DNA from: an uncultured Collinsella sp.
GTDB lineage: Bacteria; Actinomycetota; Coriobacteriia; Coriobacteriales; Coriobacteriaceae
Assembly (NCBI GenBank): GCA_958428675.1
Contig: CAUAGV010000049.1
Coordinates: forward strand, 1 to 10,074
Length of the DNA stretch: 10,074 nucleotides
Direction: 5' to 3'
Position numbers and translations under genes: made by a program. Below are positions 5,169-10,074 of this stretch, piece by piece; within the stretch, counting starts at the first letter, position 1; the number at the start of each line of letters is the position of its first letter. The notes under the pieces are model-generated. The model saw nothing but the letters and a program-made list of their open reading frames with translations. It was not told the DNA's origin and did no database searches.

Positions 5169-6863
5169 ATGGCAACTGTTGCCGCACCTATCGATGCTAC
5201 GTCGACTGCCGCTTGGAAGGCGCTCGAGGCTCATCAGGAGAAGCTCGAGGCCGAGGGCATCGACCTCAAGGCCTGGTTCGCCGCTGACGCCGACCGCGTG
5301 AATAAGTTGAGCTTTGACGCCGGCGACCTTCACTTCGATCTGTCGAAGAACCTGGTGACCGATGAGACCGTCAAGCTGCTGTGCGATCTTGCCCGCGAGG
5401 TGAAGCTCGAGGAGCGCCGCGACGCCATGTTCTCCGGCGAGCACATCAACACCACCGAGGACCGCGCCGTCCTGCACACCGCGCTGCGCCGCCCGGCAAG
5501 CGAGAAGGGCCAGCTCATCGTCGACGGCCAGGATGTCGTTGCCGACGTGCACGAGGTTCTCGACCGCATGTATGCCTTCGCCGAGCGCGTGCGCTCCGGT
5601 GAGTGGAAGGGTGTTACCGGCAAAAAGATCGAGCACCTGGTGTCCATCGGCATCGGCGGCTCCGATCTGGGCCCGGTCATGGCTTACGAGGCCCTGCGTC
5701 CCTATGCCGACGCCGGTATCGATTGCCGCTATATCTCCAACATCGATCCCAACGACCAGGCCGAGAAGCTCAAGGGTCTGGATCCCGAGACCACGCTCGT
5801 GATCATCGTCTCTAAGACCTTCACCACGCTCGAGACCCTCACCAACGCTCGCGAGGTCAAGACCTGGATGCTCGAGCAGCTCAAGGCTCAGGGCGCCATC
5901 GACGGCTCCGATGAGCAGAACGCCGAGGCCGTGGCCAAGCACTTTGTCGCCGTTTCCACCGCACTCGAGAAGGTCGAGGCCTTCGGCATCGACCCCGCTA
6001 ACGCTTTTGGTTTCTGGTACTGGGTCGGCGGCCGCTACGCTGTCGACTCCGCCGTGGGCCTGTCGCTGATCGTCGTGCTCGGCCCCGAGCGTTTCCAGCA
6101 GTTCCTTGAGGGCTTCCACGCCATCGACGAGTACTTCTGCAACACGCCGCTCGAGAACAATGCCGTCGCGCTGATGGGTTTGTTCAACGTCTGGTACGTC
6201 AACTTCTTCGGTTCCAAGAGCCACGCCGTGCTTCCGTACTGCCAGTACCTGCACCGCTTCCCGGCCTACCTGCAGCAGCTCACCATGGAGTCCAACGGCA
6301 AGCATGTCCGCTGGGACGGCAGCGCCGTGACCTCCGATACCGGCGAGATCTTCTGGGGCGAGCCCGGTACCAATGGTCAGCACGCCTTCTACCAGCTGCT
6401 GCACCAGGGCACCGTGGTGGTCCCGGCCGACTTTATCGCTTTCGCCAACACTGCCAACCCCGCAACCGACAGCGGCCAGGATGTCCACGAGCTGTTCCTG
6501 GGCAACTTCCTGGCTCAGACCAAGGCGCTCGCCTTTGGTAAGACGGCCGATGAGGTGCGCGCCGAGGGCACGCCCGAGCAGATCGTCCCGGCCCGCTGCT
6601 TTGAGGGCAACCGTCCGACGACTTCGATCTTTGGCGACACGCTGACCCCGTTCGCACTCGGCGAGCTCATCGCCCTGTACGAGCACATCACGTTTGTCGA
6701 GGGCACGGTCTGGGGCATCGACTCCTATGACCAGTGGGGCGTTGAGCTGGGCAAGCAGCTTGCTAAGCAGATTACTCCGGCCTTCCACGATGACGCCGCC
6801 AAGGCCGAGCAGGACGCTTCGACCCAGGCGCTCATCGAGTTCTACCGCGCTCACCGCAAGTAG
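5169..6863 (+). CDS. pgi: Glucose-6-phosphate isomerase
   Basis: This cytosolic enzyme of 564 residues interconverts glucose 6-phosphate and fructose 6-phosphate, the second step of glycolysis. The sugar-phosphate loop IGIGGSDLGP (160-169) and SKTFTTLET (215-223) are intact. So are GGRYAVDSAVG (287-297) and the family signature SYDQWGVELGKQ (519-530). Comparison with the rabbit and E. coli enzymes places the catalytic residues at Glu374 (MESNGK), His405 (GTNGQHAF) and Lys529 (GVELGK), all present. The ATG at 5169 is chosen because GAGGAGGA lies five bases upstream. A GTG at 5142 would add nine unconserved residues. The gene appears monocistronic, with a REP-like element upstream and a strong terminator after it. 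Codon use is strongly biased to GC-ending codons, as expected of a highly expressed gene. No well-spaced promoter was recognised; TTGACC at 5093 and TAGAAT at 5104 are too close together to form one. Confidence 0.98.
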   Translation: MATVAAPIDATSTAAWKALEAHQEKLEAEGIDLKAWFAADADRVNKLSFDAGDLHFDLSKNLVTDETVKLLCDLAREVKLEERRDAMFSGEHINTTEDRAVLHTALRRPASEKGQLIVDGQDVVADVHEVLDRMYAFAERVRSGEWKGVTGKKIEHLVSIGIGGSDLGPVMAYEALRPYADAGIDCRYISNIDPNDQAEKLKGLDPETTLVIIVSKTFTTLETLTNAREVKTWMLEQLKAQGAIDGSDEQNAEAVAKHFVAVSTALEKVEAFGIDPANAFGFWYWVGGRYAVDSAVGLSLIVVLGPERFQQFLEGFHAIDEYFCNTPLENNAVALMGLFNVWYVNFFGSKSHAVLPYCQYLHRFPAYLQQLTMESNGKHVRWDGSAVTSDTGEIFWGEPGTNGQHAFYQLLHQGTVVVPADFIAFANTANPATDSGQDVHELFLGNFLAQTKALAFGKTADEVRAEGTPEQIVPARCFEGNRPTTSIFGDTLTPFALGELIALYEHITFVEGTVWGIDSYDQWGVELGKQLAKQITPAFHDDAAKAEQDASTQALIEFYRAHRK

Positions 6864-6891
6864 TCTTTGTTGCTGAGATAGGTCATGGCCG

Positions 6892-6930
6892 AAAGGGGCC
6901 CGTATCCGTTGGGATGCGGGCCCCTTTGCT
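6892..6930 (+). terminator. Terminator of pgi
   Basis: AAAGGGGCCCGTATCC (6892-6907) pairs with GGATGCGGGCCCCTTT (6912-6927), 15 of 16 positions plus one G-T wobble, around a 4-base loop. A short T-rich stretch follows. Confidence 0.85.
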
Positions 6931-6957
6931 ATTTGGATAGGATGGAATGTATCGGGA

Positions 6958-6995
6958 GGCGCCTCGACGGGCATCGCAATCGTCGAAGGTGCGCC
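6958..6995 (+). other. Imperfect hairpin in the leader before the Cof-type phosphatase gene
   Basis: GGCGC...TCGACG (6958-6969) can pair with CGTCGA...GCGCC (6981-6995) through a 6-bp and a 5-bp stem separated by an asymmetric internal loop. It lies between the pgi terminator and the next gene. No riboswitch class is recognised. The remaining bases up to 7100 hold a TATGAT (7058-7063) that could be a -10, without a matching -35. Confidence 0.3.
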
Positions 6996-7100
6996 GTTCA
7001 TGTTTGGGACAATATGACATTTTTCCCGTTGCAAACAGCGCCGCGGTGGGTGTTCTGTATGATGACTCAGGCAAGGTTGTTCAATGACAGGGAGGCATAT

Positions 7101-7943
7101 ATGGCAATCAAAGCCATCGCAATGGATATCGACGGTACGCTCACCAACGACCAAAAGGTCATCAGCCCGCGTACGCGCGAGAAGCTGCTCGCGGCGCAGG
7201 AGTCGGGCATTAAGCTCATCTTGGCTTCGGGCCGTCCCGCATGGGGGCTGCACGCCTTGGCGCAGGAGCTCGACCTTCAAAACCATGACGGTCTGCTAGT
7301 TGCCTTTAATGGCGCGCACGTGGTCGACGCTCAGACCGACGAGGTCCTTTTTGACCAGGCCATGCCGGCTGACGAACTGCACCGTCTGATTGATCATCTG
7401 CGCAATTTCGACGTGATCCCCATCATCTCGCTCGGTCGCGATCTGCATGTCGAGGACTCGTACCGCTGCATGATTACGCTGCCGGATGGCTCGCAGAAAA
7501 ACATCGTCAAGTATGAGCGCGATGCGTGCGGCCTTAAGATCCGTGAGGTCGAGAGCTTGCATGAGGTCGTGGACACTTATCCCGTGGACAAGCTGCTGAC
7601 GGCGGGCGATCCGGCCTACCTGCAGGCGCATTACGAGGAGATGTATGCGCCCTTTACCCAGACGCTTTCGGGCATGTTTACGGCCGACTGGTACTTTGAG
7701 TACACGGCGCCCGGTATCGACAAGGCCCGTGCGCTCGAGGGTGTCCTGCCCAAGCTCGGCATCGATGCCAGCGAGGTCGTTTCGTTTGGCGACGGCCAGA
7801 ATGACAAGTCCATGATTGAGTGGGCGGGTACCGGTGTTGCCATGGGTAACGCCGTCGACGAGGTCAAGGCTGTGGCCCAGATGGTGACCGCCAATAACAA
7901 CGAAGACGGCATTGCAGTGGCGCTGGATAAGCTGCTGGGTTAG
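7101..7943 (+). CDS. Cof-type HAD-IIB family phosphatase
   Basis: This is a 280-residue haloacid-dehalogenase-superfamily hydrolase with a C2-type cap, a class that removes phosphate from sugar phosphates or other small metabolites; the substrate cannot be read from sequence. All four core motifs are present: Asp9/Asp11 in MDIDGTLT, Ser43 in LASGRP, Lys208 in GIDKARAL, and Asp231/Asp235 in GDGQNDKSMIE. The cap lies between about residues 85 and 195. The length fits the Cof family (about 265-290). The ATG is preceded by GGGAGG with a 5-base gap; the open frame upstream lacks family similarity. A terminator on each side marks it as a single-gene unit. A general housekeeping phosphatase role is likely. 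Confidence 0.93.
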   Translation: MAIKAIAMDIDGTLTNDQKVISPRTREKLLAAQESGIKLILASGRPAWGLHALAQELDLQNHDGLLVAFNGAHVVDAQTDEVLFDQAMPADELHRLIDHLRNFDVIPIISLGRDLHVEDSYRCMITLPDGSQKNIVKYERDACGLKIREVESLHEVVDTYPVDKLLTAGDPAYLQAHYEEMYAPFTQTLSGMFTADWYFEYTAPGIDKARALEGVLPKLGIDASEVVSFGDGQNDKSMIEWAGTGVAMGNAVDEVKAVAQMVTANNNEDGIAVALDKLLG

Positions 7944-7966
7944 AATCGCCGATTAATGCATGGTTT

Positions 7967-7992
7967 GGGCGCCTGCTTGCGGGCGCCCTTTT
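7967..7992 (+). terminator. Terminator after the Cof-type phosphatase gene
   Basis: GGGCGCC (7967-7973) and GGCGCCC (7982-7988) form a GC stem with an 8-base loop, followed by TTTTGTT. It ends only 16 bases before the next start codon, so the next gene either has a promoter upstream of this hairpin or depends on readthrough. Confidence 0.75.
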
Positions 7993-8007
7993 GTTAGGGA
8001 GGGTGCC

Positions 8008-8667
8008 GTGTCCGCATTTCCGTTCGACGCCGTTATCTTTGACATGGACGGTGTCATTGTCGATACCGAGTATTACTACCTGGGCGAGACTGCCGCGTTT
8101 GCCAAGGAGCTTGGGCTTAACCTGACTCAAGAGGAGTTGAATGGGCAAGTCGGTACCTCGCATCAGTTCTTCCTGCATATGCTGGTCGATTGGTTTGAGC
8201 GCGCCGGTAAGGGGCATTTCACTGGCGAGGAAGCGTTGGCCCGTTGGGACGAGTGGGCGCATAAGCGTCCGCGCGACTATCAGGCTTTGATTAACCCAGG
8301 CGCCGTGGATACGATTCGAGAGCTGCCGCGCCGCGGTGTTCGCGTGGCGCTTGCCAGCTCGTCGCCCATGGATAGCATCGAGGAAGTACTCAATGCGTGC
8401 GGTCTGTCGGATGCCTTTGAGTATGTGGTGAGTGGCGAGCAGTTTAAGGAGAGCAAGCCCGAGCCCGACATCTACCTGCATGCGCTGGAGCTACTGGGGC
8501 TGCCCGCGAATCGCTGCTGCTGCGTTGAGGATTCGGTGCCTGGCATCACCGCTGGCAAGCGAGCCGGCCTGACAGTTATTGCCAAGCGCGAGGAGCGCTT
8601 TGGCTTTAGCCAAGATGCCGCGGACAAGATTATCGACCAGCTGCCGGAGCTGCTCACGCTTTCTTAG
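8008..8667 (+). CDS. HAD hydrolase, beta-phosphoglucomutase-like (subfamily IA)
   Basis: This is a 219-residue hydrolase or mutase of the haloacid dehalogenase superfamily with a helical C1 cap. Asp12 and Asp14 in FDMDGVIVDTE are the nucleophile and acid/base. Ser117 to Ser119 (LASSSP) form motif II, Lys150 (KESKPEPDIY) motif III, and Glu174/Asp175 (CVEDSVPGI) the Mg site. The cap spans roughly residues 20-90. DMDGVIVDTE and EDSVPGI place it with beta-phosphoglucomutases and small sugar phosphatases, but members of this group vary in substrate. The GTG start at 8008 follows AGGGAGGG by four bases; a longer in-frame start at 7960 would read through the upstream terminator and is rejected. No maltose phosphorylase or other sugar gene is adjacent, so a beta-phosphoglucomutase role is not supported by context. 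Confidence 0.9.
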   Translation: MSAFPFDAVIFDMDGVIVDTEYYYLGETAAFAKELGLNLTQEELNGQVGTSHQFFLHMLVDWFERAGKGHFTGEEALARWDEWAHKRPRDYQALINPGAVDTIRELPRRGVRVALASSSPMDSIEEVLNACGLSDAFEYVVSGEQFKESKPEPDIYLHALELLGLPANRCCCVEDSVPGITAGKRAGLTVIAKREERFGFSQDAADKIIDQLPELLTLS

Positions 8668-8690
8668 GAGCGCGGTAGTTGCGCGTTTTT
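8668..8690 (+). terminator. Weak terminator directly after the HAD gene
   Basis: GAGCGCG (8668-8674) pairs with CGCGTTT (8682-8688), using G-T pairs at the base of the stem. A run of five T follows (8686-8690). A stronger terminator lies 60 bases further on. Confidence 0.45.
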
Positions 8691-8751
8691 CGGGTCTGAT
8701 GAGTAAATAGCCAACATTTTGGTGCGACACCTAGCATACTTTAAGCTAATG

Positions 8752-8790
8752 CGGGCTTAAGGGCTTGTTGAATGCCCTTAAGCCCGTTTT
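8752..8790 (+). terminator. Strong hairpin terminator upstream of the GntR gene
   Basis: CGGGCTTAAGGGC (8752-8764) and GCCCTTAAGCCCG (8774-8786) form a perfect 13-bp stem with a 9-base loop, followed by TTTT. It should stop transcription from the HAD gene. The same bases include the likely promoter of the next gene. Confidence 0.85.
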
Positions 8791-8795
8791 AGAAT
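8768..8795 (+). promoter_or_regulatory. Candidate promoter of the GntR gene, inside the terminator
   Basis: TTGAAT (8768-8773) in the hairpin loop and TAGAAT (8790-8795) just after the stem are 16 bases apart. Transcription would begin near 8802, leaving a leader of about 15 bases that contains little more than the ribosome site. Confidence 0.45.
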
Positions 8796-8817
8796 TAATT
8801 GTGCTGGGAGAGGGTAT

Positions 8818-9561
8818 ATGCCACCGACTGAAGGGCCGACTGACGGTAAAGCAGCGATACCGCTGTACCAACAGGTCATTGATATCATTAAAAACGAAAT
8901 CAACTCCGGCGCCTACAAGGCAGGCGCGCGGATACCCAACGAATTCGAATTGGCTGAGAGCTATAAAGTTGGCCGCGTTACCGTGCGACGCGCTATTGAG
9001 GAGCTCGTCCAGCAGGGCTATCTAACGAAGCGACAGGGGAAAGGCACGTTTGTCAATGCCCCCAAGCTCAAGCGCAAGATTCGCCAGAAGGATGACGTTC
9101 AGAGTTTTTCGGACGCATGCCGCGTTAACGGAATGGAACCGGGGGCGTGTGTCATTTCGAGAAAGATACTGCCGGCGGATTCCACCGAAGCACAGTTCTT
9201 TGGTGTTCCCGTTGGAACTGATTTGATTTGCGTTGAGCGTGTGCGTACTGCCGATGGAGTCCCCGTCATGCTCGAGAACAACATATACGTTTACGAGGAC
9301 AACGCTTATCTATCAACGGCACCTCTATCGAACCAATCCATTTTTGAGTTCGTGCGTAACCGGACGGGCCGTACGCCCGCGTTTACCGACCCGTGCACAC
9401 TCGAGATTGCGTGCGCGTCGCCCGAGGTCGCTCGTCTGTTGGCAGTTCCCGTTGGCGAACCCTTGTTTTATATGGAAGCCTTCTTTTTCGATGAGCAGCG
9501 GCGGCCGTTTATGATCGGTCGTCAGCGGATCGTTGGGTCTCGCTACGTTTTTGACATCTAG
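8818..9561 (+). CDS. GntR-family (HutC type) transcriptional regulator with UTRA domain
   Basis: This is a DNA-binding regulator of 247 residues. The N-terminal winged helix (about 14-82) has the GntR pattern: PLYQQVIDIIKNEINSG, then IPNEFELAESYKVGRVTVRRAIEELVQQGYL and the wing RQGKGTFV. The C-terminal UTRA ligand-binding domain runs from about 95 to 245. It includes ERVRTADGVPVMLENNIYV and ends in QRRPFMIGRQRIVGSRYVFDI. HutC-type regulators usually sense sugar phosphates, amino acids or related metabolites and repress adjacent uptake genes; the ligand here is unknown. The ATG follows GGGAGAGGG closely. The gene lies just upstream of a carrier gene in the same direction, and the gap between them holds several inverted and direct repeats of a GAACG core, likely its binding sites. 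A hairpin right after the stop suggests it is transcribed alone. Confidence 0.93.
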   Translation: MPPTEGPTDGKAAIPLYQQVIDIIKNEINSGAYKAGARIPNEFELAESYKVGRVTVRRAIEELVQQGYLTKRQGKGTFVNAPKLKRKIRQKDDVQSFSDACRVNGMEPGACVISRKILPADSTEAQFFGVPVGTDLICVERVRTADGVPVMLENNIYVYEDNAYLSTAPLSNQSIFEFVRNRTGRTPAFTDPCTLEIACASPEVARLLAVPVGEPLFYMEAFFFDEQRRPFMIGRQRIVGSRYVFDI

Positions 9562-9571
9562 GACATTGCGA

Positions 9572-9611
9572 ATGGAGACGCCCGGTGGATCATCTCACCG
9601 GGCGTCTCCAT
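9572..9611 (+). terminator. Perfect hairpin after the GntR gene
   Basis: A 16-bp perfect inverted repeat (9572-9587 and 9596-9611) with an 8-base loop begins 10 bases after the regulator's stop. There is no T tract after it, so it is an atypical terminator and could have another role. Confidence 0.6.
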
Positions 9612-9613
9612 AC

Positions 9614-9640
9614 CGTTCACGGCGTGAACGCAACCGTTCA
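9614..9640. promoter_or_regulatory. Candidate operator cluster of inverted GAACG half-sites
   Basis: CGTTCACGGCGTGAACG (9614-9630) is a perfect palindrome around a central G. Its right arm also forms TGAACG-CAAC-CGTTCA (9625-9640) with a third half-site. This layout of dyads is typical of sites for a dimeric repressor; the GntR regulator next to it is the obvious candidate. Confidence 0.5.
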
Positions 9641-9671
9641 ACCGTGTCGCGGCAATCAGTTTTAAATTATC

Positions 9672-9698
9672 TTGATGACAGGAAAAGCCGCTGATAAT
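9672..9698 (+). promoter_or_regulatory. Candidate promoter of the carrier gene
   Basis: TTGATG (9672-9677) and GATAAT (9693-9698) are 15 bases apart; TAATCT (9695-9700) would give 17 bases but matches less well. The predicted start lies in the tandem repeat immediately downstream. Confidence 0.4.
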
Positions 9699-9700
9699 CT

Positions 9701-9720
9701 ATAGAACGTCATAGAACGTT
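9701..9720 (+). repeat. Tandem direct repeat ATAGAACGT
   Basis: Two copies of ATAGAACGT (9701-9709 and 9711-9719) are spaced by 10 bases, one helical turn, directly downstream of the -10 candidate. The GAACG core is shared with the upstream palindromes, so this is probably a second operator over the transcription start. Confidence 0.5.
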
Positions 9721-9779
9721 TGCCTTGTGCAAGCGTTGAAGCGAGATGCGATGCATTCTCGAGTTCTTTGGAGGTATCT

Positions 9780-10074
9780 ATGTCAGATACGAAGGCGAAG
9801 AAGACAAACAGACGTTTTAAGTTCAAATTACCGCATGTCTATACGATCATGTTCTTGCTGATCGTTGTCTTTGCGGTTCTGACTTGGATCGTTCCCTCTG
9901 GTCAGTATCAGCGCAAGACGATTTCGACAGCGGCGGGCGAGCGTGAAGTCGCCGTTGCTGGAACCTATGAACAGGTCGATAAGAACTACACCGATTCCGA
10001 GACCGGCGAGACCATCAATTTGGGCCAGGATATCTTTGCGGTCCTGCAAGCGCCCACCAAGGGCATCCAGGAGG
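9780..10074 (+). CDS. YfcC/DcuC-like multispanning carrier (3' end missing)
   Basis: Only the first 98 residues are present; the frame is open at the right edge. A basic N-terminus (KAKKTNRRFKFKLPH) leads into a first membrane helix (VYTIMFLLIVVFAVLTWIVPSG, about residues 20-41). An extracytoplasmic stretch follows, containing GTYEQV and IFAVLQAPTKGI. The pattern FKFxxPHVYTIxFLLIVxxAxLTWIVPxGQY and a later GTY...APxKGI is that of YfcC-family proteins, relatives of the DcuC C4-dicarboxylate carriers, some of which transport amino acids or peptides. The substrate cannot be told from this part. The ATG follows GGAGGT by four bases. The gene is probably controlled by the GntR-type regulator upstream. 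The extracytoplasmic loop (about 43-85) is rather long and polar. Confidence 0.85.
   Translation, partial: MSDTKAKKTNRRFKFKLPHVYTIMFLLIVVFAVLTWIVPSGQYQRKTISTAAGEREVAVAGTYEQVDKNYTDSETGETINLGQDIFAVLQAPTKGIQE

Noticed and set aside
5103..7286. Very long open frame of 727 codons on the minus strand opposite pgi and the next gene
   Set aside because: It is a shadow of strong GC codon bias in pgi. Its translation is low in motifs, it crosses the pgi terminator, and the plus-strand protein is an unmistakable enzyme with all catalytic residues.
7960..8007. Longer N-terminus for the beta-phosphoglucomutase-like protein
   Set aside because: The extra codons are the upstream terminator hairpin read through. 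The GTG at 8008 has a strong ribosome site and puts the family motif at the usual distance.
8690..8817. Riboswitch or T-box leader before the GntR gene
   Set aside because: Apart from the terminator hairpin and a short GGTG-CGA-CACC dyad, there is no conserved aptamer or T-box core, and the gene is a regulator rather than a typical target.

Overview
The window looks like chromosomal DNA of a high-GC gut actinobacterium of the class Coriobacteriia, most likely Collinsella or a close relative. This is inferred from the GC-rich codon use, the actinobacterial-style glucose-6-phosphate isomerase, and the mix of clostridial-type accessory genes (short-chain flavodoxin, DUF3793, UvrX-like polymerase with a YolD-like partner). 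No rRNA, tRNA, CRISPR array, phage gene or complete insertion sequence was seen.

Layout. Positions 1-401 hold the C-terminal end of a surface or membrane-anchored protein, which meets a flavodoxin gene convergently over a strong hairpin. The minus strand from 1712 to 541 is a two-gene unit: a DUF3793 gene broken by a one-base shift in a six-base homopolymer, then flavodoxin. A divergent intergenic region (1713-1887) separates it from a small membrane-tethered heavy-metal-associated (HMA) protein on the plus strand. This short region has a good minus-strand promoter with a DtxR/IdeR-like box, and a plus-strand promoter followed by a CsoR-like operator. It therefore looks like a two-metal control region: iron on one side, copper on the other.

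Positions 4221-2298 (minus) form an SOS mutagenesis operon: a UvrX-type Y-family DNA polymerase and a translationally coupled YolD-like protein. A well-spaced promoter carries a LexA-type box. Next comes a plus-strand gene for what appears to be only the N-terminal domain of an iron-dependent alcohol dehydrogenase, with its nucleotide-binding glycine motif lost. REP-like sequence copies lie on both sides of it.

The right half is mostly housekeeping and sugar metabolism on the plus strand: pgi (glucose-6-phosphate isomerase), a Cof-type HAD phosphatase, a beta-phosphoglucomutase-like HAD hydrolase, and a GntR/HutC-type regulator with a UTRA domain. The start of a YfcC/DcuC-like multispanning carrier runs off the right edge. 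Each of the first three is followed by a hairpin terminator, so they seem to be separate transcription units. The gap between the regulator and the carrier holds five GAACG/CGTTC half-sites, a palindrome and a 10-bp-period tandem repeat, which suggests the regulator controls the carrier.

I did not find an obviously new multi-gene system. The most notable items are the paired metal-responsive control region, the frameshifted DUF3793 gene, the truncated dehydrogenase flanked by repeat copies, and the operator cluster before the carrier.
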